DNA of 64,000 bases from Rotaria sordida (lineage: Eukaryota; Rotifera; Eurotatoria; Philodinida; Philodinidae): the NCBI GenBank assembly GCA_905250125.1, contig CAJNOL010000263.1, positions 115,148-179,147 on the forward strand, given 5' to 3'. The notes under the pieces were generated by a model. That model had not been told where the DNA came from, did no database searches, and saw nothing but the letters and a program-made list of their open reading frames with translations. Numbering within the stretch: the first letter of the stretch is position 1; the number at the start of each line of letters is the position of its first letter. Below are positions 13,401 through 25,187 of this stretch, piece by piece. Both the position numbers and the translations under genes were made by a program.

Positions 13401-16400
13401 GTTGTACTTGAATGTACTACAGAAAAATATAAATTGTTGAATTAGCATTTCGAGTGTTCAGTTATTTCTTAACTGCAAAACAACATATTTATATAAATTT
13501 CTAAGTGGCGATTTATCGTTCAAGTTACTACTTTTATAAATAGAATTTTTCATTGAACACAGATTAGTAAATATGAATTCGAGAAAATAATGTTTACGGT
13601 TAACCGGTTCTCCTTAAGTATTTCGTCGAGTTAATTTACTAACGAGGGAATGTCCCAAAGTGTGACTCACTCGTTGAACTGATATTTTGTCTATCAGTAG
13701 ACCGTTTTTATCTTTTGATAAGGTATTCGTAAACAAATTGAATTATGAAATTTCAATTTGAAATTTTGACCATAGGTTGATCTCGAGAACCTTAGAATGC
13801 TCTGAAAATTTCAGCCTAAAGAATATCAATTCGATTAGTGAGTCACACTTGGAGACGTTTCCTCGTAAGGTAAATATTTATCTATAGTTTGAATTCATGA
13901 ATAGATCGTCATTCTCTACTTAACTACAACAAACTCTAGCGTCCGACTCTGATAATAATTTCGATATCAACAATCGATTTATTTTTGTATTGTATTACAG
14001 GTATCTTTCGTCGAAATGAAGAGCATACTATCTACTTACCATAATTGTATTTCAATATATTCCACCAAAGAGAAAATAAAAATTCACACAATATGTTGTG
14101 GTATAAACACCACAAAATGTTTTCTCAAGCATCAGAATAAATAAAAACTTGATTTTGGGTGAATCAAAGTTCTCGTTTCTGAATATTTTGTTTTCAAAGA
14201 ATAAGAACGTATTCCAAACTGCATTTATATATATATACCGAGGTGTTCATACAATTTCGTCTATTTTTTTATGTTATATTGTTGTATATTCCTAAGAGTG
14301 GAATAGGAACGTGACATTTCGCACATTTCCATTTACAAATTCTTATACATATGTTTCATCGAATCATAACTTTTATCGATAGTTTTTCAAAAACCAAAAA
14401 ACAAAAGCAAACTTACATCAGGTAAATTAACAAATCCAAATGGTTGTGCTAATAGTGAATTATTTTTTAATTGAATTTTAGCTAAAACACTTTCACTTGT
14501 TGTACAACATCCAAAATCAATATTGTCAACATCAAATTGTAGATCACTTGTTGTTAATATCGCACTTATACTAAATGGTACAGTTCGAATTTGATCAGCT
14601 ACTTTAACTTCAAGTGGAATAATTAATGTATTTAATTGTGAATCAAATATTTCATTTGATAAATCATCATCAATAATTGATGGATGTGCAGTTAATTTAA
14701 CTTGTAAATTAAAACTTGATTTTGCTTGTATATAAGCTGTACGTGGAACAATTTCAATATAATTTTGTAATATACGTGGTTGAATATCAACTGAAACACG
14801 AAGTGCAGCTGAACTTCGATTATGTAAAATAAGTGCATCTTGATATAAACGATCAAACATGCAAATTTTAAAATCCATCGAAGGATTTTCTACCCAAACA
14901 GGTACATCAAGTGATTGAGCACTGACAGAAAAATGTAACTAAAAACAAAATTTATTATAAAAAATCTTTTATATGTTCTTTATGATATTTTACTTCAGGA
15001 ACATTTTGATCAAATACAAGAGTATATTCTTCATGAAAAGTTCCAGCTACGGGAGCACTAAATTCAATTGTAAATGAAATCGATGAATGTGGTTCAAGAA
15101 AGCCCCGTTCATCAGTTTTTATTGTAAAAACTTCAATATATTCTTTATTAGCTATATCTGTTGCATCTAAAAAACAAAACAACTTTCTTTTTTTTGTTCT
15201 TAAAATAATTTCTATAATTTATTTATTATCAAACCTGACACGGTTGATGTTTCTTTGTCTAATGATGGTTTTGATTCGTCTGTTTTAATTTCTTCTTTAT
15301 GATTATTAATAACTTCAGTTTTATTTTGTTCAGCACGTAATAAACTTGTTTTAACCAAACGATAATTTGTACCTAAACCACCATTATTACGAAGTGTAAT
15401 ACTTTGATGAAGACGTTCATCAACAACTGTCGTTCCAATATTAACTGTTGTTTTATTCAACGATAACTAAAAGCAAATATATATTTTTTTTGTTTTAAAT
15501 ATCCATCTCAAACAGTGGATAATATATGTGAAAAAAGTTTCAGTTTGATCGAGTGCACTAGCCCGGAGAAACGGGAACATTTCTGCACTGGTTTTTTTTT
15601 TGATGCAAAAGTTGGTTTGAGAATTTGTTTCCTTCAATTTTTGAATCCCAAAATAAATACTACTGTAGACTATAAAATGACCACAAAAATTTTGGGTTAT
15701 GAGAACTGCGGGGAGGGGGGGGGGAAGGAGTAATATTAAATTATTTTAAATGATTTTGATATTTACTTCAACTTTTTTTATTTCACAACGAATTGGAACA
15801 GTAAACATGCCTGTTTGAGCTAGAAATTTTATTTCACCACGAAGATTTTCATTAATCTAGATATATATATATATACGTATGAAAAAGAAATTATAAAGAA
15901 TAAAATAATAAGAATTTATCTACTTTTGGTTCGAATGTGACATAAAGATAGCAAGACATTCCAGCAGAAATCATTCCTGGTGGTTCAAAGCTATTATTAA
16001 TAAAATAATTTAGATTAAAAAAAAAAGAATATTTGATATAATAACAAAATATATACTTGAGTGTAATAAAATCTTTTAATGATTCAGATAAATCGACTAG
16101 TTTAAGTGTATTAATTGTTAATGTTACATTCGTTAATGTAACTCGTGTTCGATAAACTTTATTAACATCAAAATCCTATTGAAATAAGATTTATAAAAAT
16201 TTTTCTGTGAATAAAATCTTTAAACAAACTTTAAAAATAATTTCTGATGGATCACTTTTAAATGGTACAGGTCCTTCGAAACGTTTAGTACCAACAACTT
16301 GTTCACGAACAATATTTTCTTTTAATTTCGTTAATGTTCGTTGTAAAATATCCTTTTAAACATAAAAAATTTTATAAAAATATATTTCCATTAGATACTA

Positions 16401-19400
16401 AAAATATTACTTTATCCATTTTTGTTTTCCAATGTTTTGATCGATTAAAAAGTGGATCAATATCTTGTTTAACTGGTTGTTTATCCCATAAACCGTCGAA
16501 TTCAGGCTTAGCCAAATCAATATCCGTTTCTAAAATTTAAATTTTTTATATAATATTTTCATTTCAGAAAAAACTATCATCTTATAGACTAGTTTAGGGA
16601 AAACTCATAGAATATGATCAGTGATCAATGCTTTAGTATTGTTTGTAGTTTATTAATCATAGATCAATGTCTATTTAACTCCCTAGCCTCTGACACTAGT
16701 TCAGTAGAATTGGTGTCGAGTCAACCGTAGAAATAGCTTATACAAGAGCTGTTGATGATACTGCAATGGTTGAATTTAGGCGAAATCATTTCATTGCGAA
16801 AATGCAGAATGGGCTATCAATTACTCCATTCGTCTTGAATGACACAAAATTTGCATTTATTGTTAATTTGACTTTTTTTCGCAGCTATGCTGTTGTTAGT
16901 TTATTTGTATAAAGCTGGAAATCTACTTATGATGAATTATTCTTTTGAAAAATGATTCATTTCATGAAATGATATGTGGTTAGACACTTGCAAGGACGGA
17001 CATTTTTCAATTGAAATCAAGTCTTTCATTTATAAGATCGTGTCTCCGTTTTATTTTAATAATATGAAATCATTGGTTCTGATTTCGATTCGAAATCATT
17101 TATTGTTATTGTTAAAGTCTCGTTCAGATGGAAAATCATAACAAAAACTGCAGATTTCTGTCTTTTATTGATAAGAAATAATTTAAAAAGCAGTCGTGGA
17201 ACGCTTTTTGACTAGCTATTAGTACTAATAAAGTGTTTAATATAAAGATCATATTATTTTTTTGAGTTTATATCGAAAATCAAATCATACTAGAAAAATC
17301 ATTTTTCATGTTACTCACGACAAATGGATCAAAAATGGCCTAAATTGTTATGAAAAACTCTGTTTTCATATACGTAACCAATAAATTCTTAAAAAATTAC
17401 TCTACAAATAGGTTATGTCCGTAGTAGTAATGTATATCAACTCGACAAACATCAGAATAATCAGTCTGCGTAACGAAATAAGAAAAAGATTGTTTAACTT
17501 TTTTGAAAAAAATACCACCGTTCTCCAGCTCATACAGCGTAGCCAAAGAATGATAAAAACAAGTTTTATTTTTTTTTACAACAGCTTCTAGGATTTATGT
17601 TTTCGGTTTCTTTCTATAAATTCCGTTACATATTTTATTATCAAACAGAAGAGATTGACCTCTGATTCTTGTTTGGTATAATTAAAAAGTGGTGTATGCT
17701 TTTAATAGATAAATTCCGATAATCTCTCAGAAAAGGTCTAACAATGATCGATCCTGTTCGTTGTATAACTATAATTGAGACATAAATTTTTTTGAAATTT
17801 CTCATTAAAAAATTTTACCATCATCTAATTCCTCTTGTTGATAAGCTGATGTCATTGATGATGCATATTCAATTGGCTCAATGTCTAATTGTGATGTTGG
17901 AACAATTTGTGGTGGTGGTGGCGATGCCATATCTTCAACTATTTCAGTTTGTGACATAAAATTTAAAAATTAAAATAACAATTTAATATGTTTTTTTTTT
18001 TTGTTTATTGTTTAATATTAATTAACCTACTGGTCAATTTGAAGTATTTCTTGTTGTTGTTGTTGTTGTTGTTGTTTTATTGTTGATGTTGGAATATTTA
18101 ATGATTTATTTGTTGTTATGGTTGTTGTTTTATATAATTCAGGATAAAGTCTACGTTTTCTTTCTTTTTCATTTTCTTCTTTAAGAATTTTATCAACAAT
18201 AACTAAACGATTTAAATCTTGTTGTTCAGCAAAACGCTTTTGCATTTGTTCTAATTTTTCATTTTTTTGTTTACGTAACATATAAAATAAACCATTTTGT
18301 CCTTCATTATCAATTGATTGTTGTTCACGTTTTTGTGCATCACGTAAATCACGTTCTTGTGCTCGTTTTTGAGCTGTTTGAATTGTTAATGTATCCTAGA
18401 TATTGAATTGATTATTTTAAATTATATAATTAAAATTATTTTCAATTACTTTATTTCGTTCAATAGCATTACGTAAATTAAGTAAACTTTTAATTTTTCG
18501 TTCGGTTTCAGCACGACTTGCTTCTTCTTCATTACGTTTTTCAGTTCGAACCCTAAAAAAATAAAATTTTATTGAAACAAAACAATCAAATGAAAATATT
18601 ACTTTTCAAATGTTTGTTGCAAATATTTATGTGCAAGTTTTTTACTTCGGCGAGCTTCATCAATAGCAGATCGTTGTGCAACTGCTTGTTGTTCAAGAGC
18701 TTGTTTTTGTGTACTAAAATAATAATAAACAATGTGAGAAGAAAATAAAAATGATTTTATTTTTATATACTGTAATGCAGATAAATGTGCTCGCTTCATT
18801 TGTGCAACTTTCCAATCTTCTTGACGTTGACGTAATTGTGCTAATGTACGTTTTTGTTCAACTAAACGTGATTCTTTTTCTTTAAGTACATTTTCGTCAC
18901 TATTATAATGTGCTCGTTCAATAATAGCTTTTGTACGATCCATTCTAAGAATTAAGAAATGATTAAATTAATTTGAAGATTTTCATTTTATAAAACATAC
19001 TCAGCAGCATCAAGTTTACTTTGAAATTCAATGAGAATCTCCTGTTCAAGAGCTATTTCACGTACAAGACGATTTATTTCATTATTAAGTCGATTGATGA
19101 TGGTACTAAAAGAAAAAAATGAAACAAAAAATAACAACTCAACCTTTTGATTAATAAATCAATGGTTATCTCGTGTTATTCATAACAATTAAAATAAAAT
19201 TTGATTCAAAACACTATGCCTATCCCACTGGAAAATTTACATTAACTTCATTGAAAAGAATAAATTTAAAAAAAAATTCAATGCTCGATATTAGTTGATT
19301 TTGATTCGAAATTAAACACCGTTTAACTCAGATATTTCTTTGTCGAACAAAAAAAAGGAAAACTTCAATACATAGATTGATCTTGCTCAATCACAATTCC

Positions 19401-20318
19401 GACATAATTAGTTCAAACAAGATTTCTAATGTGATATAAGTTTTTTAATAACTGATTAAAGTTTCGATGAGCACTACCCATTACTGACCGAGATCATTTC
19501 TCAAAAGAAAAGTCTTTTCTTTGTTCTTCATATAGATTCATTTCATATAGCATAGTCTTGTCAAATTCTTAAATAGGTTAAATTATATTTTAATATCTTA
19601 CATATTTTGTTGATCTTGTGCTTGATCAATATCTTTTTCTAATCGATTTTTATTCTGTTCTAGTTTAGCTATTTTATCTTTTGTTAAATAAACAGATTCT
19701 CTAAAGTAAGAAAAAGAAAAACTTGATTGTACAAATTATATCATCAAAAGAAAATTTACCTAATTTGCTTGACAATATCATCTTTTTCTTGAATTTTATT
19801 ATCAAGTCGATTAAGAAAAGCTCGTGCACGAATTATTTGACCTTCTTCTTTTGTAGAAATTTTTTCTTTTTTATTTGTTATTATTTGCTTTGATAATAAT
19901 TTTTCATCATTTTCTTCATCATTACCTATTAAACTAATATAATAAATAAAAAAAATAAAAGATAAAATTTCTTTTTAAATAAAATATTTTTCTTTTAATA
20001 CCTTGAATAAGTTGTTGAACGACTTGTTGAAGTACTATCTTCACCTTTAGCACCACCAATTTCTTTTTCTTCTTCAATAACATAATCAATTAAATTCATT
20101 TCATCTGTATATGAAGCACGACTTTTATTTTCTTCTGCACTATTATTTTGAACAATTTGTTCTTCATCATCACTATCTTCATCATTATCATCATCATCAA
20201 ACATTTCAACTTGTGCATTATTTATATCATCAACATCGTCATCATCACCAGCATATTCATATTCACCATCATCAAATGGTACTTCATTTTCATCATTATT
20301 ATTTAATAATGAAGTCAT
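4441..20318 (-). CDS. CFAP74: CFAP74, cilia- and flagella-associated protein 74 (central-pair apparatus)
   Basis: About 34 exon-like blocks totalling roughly 5 kb (about 1,700 residues; human CFAP74 is near 1,600). The order is an acidic N-terminus (20003-20318), coiled-coil blocks (about 18.0-19.9 kb) with a polyglutamine run near 18055, then repeated Ig-like ASH/MSP-type domains down to the TAA at 4441-4443. The diagnostic exon 14417-14940 contains MDFKICMFDRLYQDA and TAYIQAKSSF, matching the most conserved part of animal CFAP74. GPTSFQFDVPANAPITISP (about 12.25 kb) is also family-typical. CFAP74 is a scaffold of the C1 microtubule projection in motile cilia. Other clear exons lie near 4752-4817, 5867-5936, 6402-6555, 11417-11590, 13043-13218, 13283-13418, 14994-15166 and 15235-15464. 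Large introns hold fold-back elements and an oxygenase gene. The start is fixed by an in-frame TAG directly before the ATG. Confidence 0.9.
4865..5815. repeat. Large imperfect palindrome (fold-back element) in a CFAP74 intron
   Basis: The left end around TCATGAAATACTACTATTC (4874) pairs with the complement of the segment ending near 5800. The pairing continues through TATTGAGCGAATATTT. A second, inner pair is CCTGAAAGTTTCA near 5182 against TGAAACTTTCAGG-like sequence near 5322-5335. The centre is about 5255. This looks like a non-autonomous transposon with long imperfect arms, or one inserted in another. It contains no coding frame. Confidence 0.6.
7063..8190 (-). CDS. Intronless MpaB/Lcp-type oxygenase-like membrane protein
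   Basis: One uninterrupted frame encodes 375 residues from the ATG at 8190; an upstream in-frame Met at 8259 is less likely because it precedes the hydrophobic anchor. Residues 1-22 are a single membrane helix (MNFILISLILLLFIYLF). The body carries GRRAEDTGILISEFG and the helix HRARMALARINYLHSLY, the pattern of the rubber-oxygenase (Lcp)/MpaB catalytic domain, whose members bind heme and cleave unsaturated carbon chains. Fungal MpaB is an ER-bound oxygenase of about this size and topology. The protein is therefore probably an ER-anchored oxidative enzyme with unknown substrate. The gene sits on the same strand inside the 4.2 kb CFAP74 intron (about 6757-10965). Lack of introns in an intron-rich neighbourhood suggests retroposition or horizontal transfer. 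The fold call is fairly sure, the activity is not. Confidence 0.75.
   Translation of the reverse strand: MNFILISLILLLFIYLFICHYFRFQRVKYILTKYNHVHLDYRKAQEISLLTSLFDMPYLSQTSTSFALFKTYGIPTISQLLVRTNQLANLDVAGRRAEDTGILISEFGLHDLDSHRARMALARINYLHSLYKNHISNDDMLYTLSLFILEPIRWAKKYEWRSFISIEEEARFIFWKTIGERMNIENIPLTCKEIEKWSEDYELKHMIYTKNNQICGEATLRLMLSLYPDWMKNFIRKILISVIDERLRLSMGFEEVSFWIKHLTIIIFNIRAFFIRHCTLPRIYPDDFGQGPKSCPMNKYGRYQRTGYVFEPWYVKETWFSKILPFIKKRPGPMYKSQGFKVEEVGPEKFVCKGIEEMEKDAENMKTRAIFQVES
8260..10965. other. CFAP74 intron, no further gene seen
   Basis: AT-rich intron sequence upstream of the oxygenase gene. Apart from a small inverted repeat near 10350-10580 nothing coding or repetitive was recognised. 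The promoter of the nested gene presumably lies in the first few hundred bases, but no element stands out. Confidence 0.4.
10345..10580. repeat. Small imperfect inverted repeat
   Basis: The segment GATGCAGGGCATGACAG (10380-10396) pairs with the complement of CTGTCATACCCTGCATC (10521-10537). The flanks pair more loosely. The inverted repeat of about 235 bp sits in the large CFAP74 intron and is probably a decayed transposon end pair. Confidence 0.5.
13640..13869. repeat. 230 bp fold-back element with ACGAGGGAA-type ends
   Basis: The left end AACGAGGGAATGTCCCAAAG (13641) and the complement of the right end (TTACGAGGAAACGTCTCC, ending near 13869) match, followed by a shared block containing AGTGTGACTCACT. 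The arms are about 55 bp. It lies in a CFAP74 intron and encodes nothing. Confidence 0.7.
18052..18081. repeat. CAA/TTG trinucleotide run coding polyglutamine in CFAP74
   Basis: A TTG repeat on the plus strand reads as eight consecutive Gln codons in the minus-strand CFAP74 exon 18027-18395. It lies between the coiled coil and the first Ig-like domain, so it is likely a flexible linker with variable length. Confidence 0.8.
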
Positions 20319-20383
20319 CTAGAATACATATATACAGAAAAAAAAGCAAACAAACAAACAAATTAAAATTAAAAAACAATTAT
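20319..20383 (-). promoter_or_regulatory. 65 bp intercistronic region with splice acceptor at the CFAP74 ATG
   Basis: Read on the minus strand, the region between the TPGS1 stop and the CFAP74 start consists of a TTTG tetranucleotide run, a T-tract and then GTATTCTAG directly joined to ATG. The TAG is in frame with the ATG, so the coding sequence must begin at, or be spliced in at, this junction. No AATAAA is present. This is the arrangement expected of a spliced-leader trans-splice site between two genes of one operon. A cis-splice acceptor is the alternative. Confidence 0.6.
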
Positions 20384-23300
20384 TTAAGGAATTTTTTTAA
20401 TAGTCTTTAAATAAATGGGCATAGCTAGTTTTTGAAATTCTTCTAATGTTATGCGAGTTTTCGATGTTGATCGTGTTTGAGACCAAAATTGTTCTAGTGA
20501 TTGTTTGATTTGATGTGGACTTAATTTGACTACTGATTCATGAAGACTGAAATAGAAAAACAAATTGAGTTCTTATTATTGAAATGAACGAACAAATTTA
20601 TTCAAGTATAACTAAGGTTCTTTTCTCTAATCTTATTTCATCTATATTTGGCACATACTAAGACTGACGAGAGAATGTTTCCAAATGCCAAATTACTTTT
20701 TTAGTCAGGACTATGTCCATCATGTAGGCTCTACGAAACTATGAATACTGTGAAAACAGTTCGGGCTATTATCTAACCGCTGCCTAGATAGTGTATTTTT
20801 TAGTATAATGCTGTAGCTACCTCAGAAATACTGAAAAAACTGAGTTTCAAAATTTCGATTTAAACTTTTCATAGAGATAAGCCTTGATGAGAATAATGTA
20901 TTGTGAAAGTTTCAGATTTGTTGATTGACTCTATTCTGAAACAAGCACTTCAGAATCTGCTGATGTATACGAGCGACGCAAAAAAAAAAGTACTTTTACC
21001 ATAGCCATATATTAGAATTGGAAAAACAGGAATGATCTGAAACTTTCACAATAAACTATCCTCATTAAGGCCTCTCTCTGTGCAATGTTTCAAATCGAAA
21101 TTCGAAACTTGGTTTTCCTGATATTCTCCGAAGGAATACGGTATTATGCTAAAAATACCGTAAAAATGCAATATTTTAGCAGCAATAATCTACTAGTCCA
21201 AACTTTGCTCAGGATATTCATAGGTCATTAGAACCTACATGATACACATTGTCTTAGCTCAAAAACGATTTGACATTTGGAAAACCTTCCCTCGTGAGCA
21301 TCATGCTTGTACCTGGAATAAAATTAGTGATCATAGTTGATTTATTGAACTTCTCTCGTATATAACAAAGTTTCGAAACTATTGAATTCTCGAAGTTGGA
21401 TTTATTTCAAGATATCTAATCTTGATTTTATTGTTTAGTTTAATTGATTTAGAGATTAAGAAGAATGTAATTATTCCGATATGAATCATATCTGTAAAAG
21501 ATTATCTACGATATGAAACCAACTAATACAAAAGAAGAATCATTTTAGATGTTGATTAACTTCGAATAAACTTTCAAATTCATTGTCACATAGTTTATCA
21601 AAGTTTACTTTTTTTGTTTAAAGATAAGTTGTACGTTAGTATTTTTGTTAATTTTAATAAAAATAAAATGTTATTATATCAAGCATTGTTTTATTTTTGT
21701 TTTTATTTTTTTGATAAACAAATCACCTGAAAGCATCATGCGGTGTTTTATTAATCATTCCAAGAGAATCTGCAAGTATTTGTAAAAGAACTTCACATAA
21801 TGATCGATCAATTTCCGAATTTGTACCAGCATGATTAGCCAATGAATTGTATAAAGATCGAACCAATTTTTCATATTCTAAATTATTAAATATATATATA
21901 TATTCTCAATTAGTCGTTTTTCAATACGCCAAAGATAAAAAAACAATTGCTTATCATTCTGTGATATTCGTAAAAAGAAAAAGCAGATAAGTCTTCATAT
22001 TATTCTACAAGACTTTGTACAAATCTCGTCATTTTGACAGATGTTAGATAAAAAGACACAAACTGCCAAATATGAACGACAATGATATACACTACAATTA
22101 ACAATGTTATATTAGGCAAACAAAAACATAGAGAAAGACAATATCCATATTTATTCTCATATCCTTCAGTAATTTCATCAAAGTAATGCTCTTTTTCTTC
22201 TATTTACTTCGCTTATGCATTCATTCTGTTTATGTCTGATGATAAAGATAGATATATATCTGTGGAAAAAGATTTTTATACAACGAGAAATCTATCTAAG
22301 CAAAGAAAAAAAGCCGAGTAATAGTTGTGTTTTTGTAATTGTCCTTTGTAACAATTACTATTATCATTATTGCTGCCAAAAGATATATTTGCTATGCTCT
22401 TAACTCTTTATCGATAGCATACCATTGATAATTGGATTTCAAATGTAATTGACAACAACATCAACAGATATGGATTCAAGAATTCTTAGTGTAATACATG
22501 AAATTGATCATCTAGAAGAAGATGATGAAAATGAAGATGGAGAAGAAGAAGAAGAAGAACAAATTACTAATCAACATAATTCACAAACTATTTCATCATC
22601 ATCAAAGAAAAACCAATTATATTCGCAATCTCCATATTCATCATCATCATCTAATCCACCTGATCGTATATTAAATCAAAAATTTCATATTGCTGCATTA
22701 ACTGGTAATTTAAATCTATTGCAAGAACTTTTAACAAAATCGCATTTACCAATTGATTGTCGTGATAAAGAAAATTCAACAGCATTATTATTATCATGTG
22801 CGCGTGGACATTATTCATGTGTTGATTATCTTTTAAAAAATGGTGCTGATCCAAATGCACGACGTATAACAGGTGCATCACCACTTTATTTTGCTGCATC
22901 ATATCATCATACACGTATTGTTGAATTATTATTAAATACACATAAAGCTGTTGTTGATTTATCAACATTTGATGGTTCAACATCATTACATGTTGCATGT
23001 GAACGTGGTTTTACTGATGTTGTACAATTATTAATTAATTCACAAGCAAATATAAATGCAAAAATGAATGATGGTACAACAGCAATTATGTTAGCATGTC
23101 AAAATGGACATTTATCACTTGTAGATATGCTTATAGCAACTGGAAAATGTAATGTATCAATACAACGTTTAGATGGTGTTACACCATTATTTCTTATTGT
23201 TCAATATGGACAAGAAAAAATATTTAATTATTTTATTGATTTTATTGATAATATTAAAGATACAATTGATTTAGCACGGGAAGATGGTGCAACACCATTA

Positions 23301-24834
23301 TTTAAAGCATGTCAAAAAGGTTATAATTCATTAGTTAATAAATTACTTAAATTTAAACCTGATCTTGGTATACTTAGAAATGGAGAATCGGTTAGTATAA
23401 AGAAAGAAAAAAAATCTCAATAATTACATATGTATAATTTTATATATGTCATTCTTTGTTTTCTTCTTCTTCTTCTTCTTATTCTAGTGTTTACATGCTG
23501 CTACAATGTTTAATCATGCTTCAATTGTTCGTAGTCTTATTGATAATGGTGCTAATCCATTATTAAATAATTGGGAAGGTATGACAGCTGTTGATTTAGC
23601 TAAAGAAGCACAACTTAAAGATATACTTGATATATTAATGAAATCATTAGCAACAAAATTAAGTGAACATGGTCGACAATATTTATTGCATAAAAGTACA
23701 CGACGAAGTGATGCTGATTTTAATTTAGAATTAATTGAAAATGAAGATGATGATGAATGGAAATTATATAAAAGTTTAAAATCAGCTGCTGAACTTGAAC
23801 GTTTAGAAGAAGAAATTGAACAAATACCAATTCTACCTAATTTACCAGCAACAAAAGGAAAACAAACAAATACAAGACAACAAATATTATCTAATAAACC
23901 ACATCGTTATCATTCAAGACCACTTTCATAAATTTTTTATATTTAACATTATTTTCTTTTAGAATAGAAGCTGTTCTCTCTCTGCATGCAATATCGTATT
24001 ATTTTTTTTTCTTTTTCTTTTTTGCATACTAACCTTTTGCAAGAAGAATAGCTTGTATACCATACTTAAATACATTAAAACTAACAGCATCATTTGGACG
24101 AAGACTAACTAATGAAAGTAATGTTGTTCGATGATCTTTACATCCTGACCAGATATGACTAGATAAGAAAAATATTTGTTTTTTCATAAAATACAAATCA
24201 TAATATCTTTACTTATTACAAAGATTTTCTAATAATTTATTATATAAATCACCTTTAAGTAATAAGATATCATCATTTACTAAAAAAGAAAAAGAAAATA
24301 GATCATCTAATTAAATATAATTTTAACTCACATGTATTAAAATTTGAATAAAGTTCAACAAGTAAAGAATCAAATGATGGATGTTTAGGATCAGCAAGAT
24401 GTAAACGAGTTAATGCTTTTTCATATGGTTTTGTTTGACATTGACTTTCAAAACTATGAAAATTTTTTCAATTTTAAATACACAAAAAGAAAAAGTTTAT
24501 TATTATTTTTTTCTATATAACTTACTAATTATAAAGAAAATCAATTGGATCCTCAGGTTTAATTCGAGCTACTTGAAGAAATGCTTCCGATATGACTTCT
24601 CGGGCTTTTATCCGATCTTAAGAAAAAAAAAAAGACAACATTATTTCAAAAACTAAATTAATCATTTTAATTTTTTCTTTCACCAAGATATACTTGATCA
24701 GTTTCAATACTACTACTAACAGATGTCGATGGTGACGATGGTGATAATGTTGAATTTGTTACTGTTGTTGAGCTTAAATTCGATGGCGTTAATCGGCCAC
24801 CAGATACATTTTTTGGTTGAAAACGTGTATTCAT
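20384..24834 (-). CDS. TPGS1: TPGS1, tubulin polyglutamylase complex subunit 1
   Basis: About seven exons: 24682-24834, about 24522-24618, about 24335-24458, about 24221-24278, 24034-24158, 21727-21877 and 20384-20546. The protein is roughly 290 residues, like human TPGS1. A Ser/Thr-rich N-terminus precedes AREVISEAFLQVARIKPEDP, then LTRLHLADPKHPSFDSLL, RPNDAVSFNVFKYGI and the C-terminal ITLEEFQKLAMPIYLKTIKK, each matching the family in order. TPGS1 is a non-catalytic subunit of the complex that adds glutamate chains to axonemal and neuronal tubulin and helps target it. The 2,156 bp intron 21878-24033 holds an antisense ankyrin gene. The ATG at 24834 lies 17 bp after a TATAG acceptor-like site (24851-24855). 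CFAP74, another axonemal gene, follows after 65 bp on the same strand. Confidence 0.85.
20663..21299. repeat. 640 bp fold-back element with ACGAGGGAA-type ends in a TPGS1 intron
   Basis: The left end CTGACGAGAGAATGTTTCC pairs with the complement of the right end (CACGAGGGAAGGTTTTCC), both continuing into CAAATG-CAAAT. Inner pairs include TGTGAAAGTTTCAGA near 20911 against TCTGAAACTTTCACA near 21038. The arms are about 250 bp and imperfect, and there is no coding frame. It is the same terminal family as the elements at 13640 and 28143. Confidence 0.7.
22443..22448 (+). promoter_or_regulatory. Minimal start-stop element ATGTAA before the ankyrin gene
   Basis: An ATG immediately followed by TAA lies 21 bp upstream of the chosen start codon (22470). 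If the primary 5' end includes it, it would act as a one-codon upstream frame that stalls initiation. If the transcript is spliced at the CAACAG just before the start (22462-22467), it is removed. Both readings are inference. Confidence 0.3.
22470..23931 (+). CDS. Ankyrin-repeat protein nested antisense in a TPGS1 intron
   Basis: Two exons (22470-23390 and 23488-23931) join in phase 0 across a 97 bp intron and encode 454 residues. After an acidic, Ser-rich N-terminus (to about residue 65) there are about nine ankyrin units, for example HIAALTGNLNLLQELLTKS, ALLLSCARGHYSCVDYLLKN and LHVACERGFTDVVQLLINS. The last unit spans the splice junction, which supports the intron. A charged, helical C-terminal tail of about 100 residues follows. 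Ankyrin repeats bind protein partners. No enzymatic or membrane domain accompanies them, so the role is unknown. The family resembles metazoan ANKRD proteins without a specific match. The ATG at 22470 is chosen because the frame further upstream offers only a TTG. Confidence 0.85.
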
Positions 24835-24851
24835 TAAGGAAAAAAAATGAT

Positions 24852-25187
24852 CTATAGTAAAAAGAAAATTGAAAACTACCATTAATGAATACTGATAACT
24901 AAGTAACGTCCTTTATTGAAAAAAATATTTTTCTAATATACAAATGCATTTTGAGCGAGGTTTAATCATATTTTTTTCATCTTAGTTTTTATTCGATATT
25001 CATTATTAACCAATCGAAATAGAGATATATATATGTATGTATATGAAAATGAGTATGTTTATTTATTCTTTTTCTTTTTATTAAAAATTTTTCTACAATT
25101 TATGTTTTATATTTGAAAATCAAAAATATTTATTTATTATTTTAAGATCATTTGACAAAAAAAAAGAAGAAAATTAATTTATAAAAA
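24852..25187. promoter_or_regulatory. Compact divergent intergenic region TPGS1/RPL34
   Basis: Only about 335 bp separate the divergent TPGS1 and RPL34 starts, so both promoters must share it. The sequence is AT-rich with poly-A/poly-T tracts and a TATATATATG-like stretch near 25026. No specific factor site can be named. Confidence 0.45.

Noticed and set aside
20111..20410. Plus-strand frame rich in His codons
   Set aside because: It is the complement of the Asp-rich CFAP74 N-terminal exon; ATC/CAT repeats create it.
22651..22998. Minus-strand frame of 115 codons
   Set aside because: It is a shadow of the ankyrin-repeat coding sequence.
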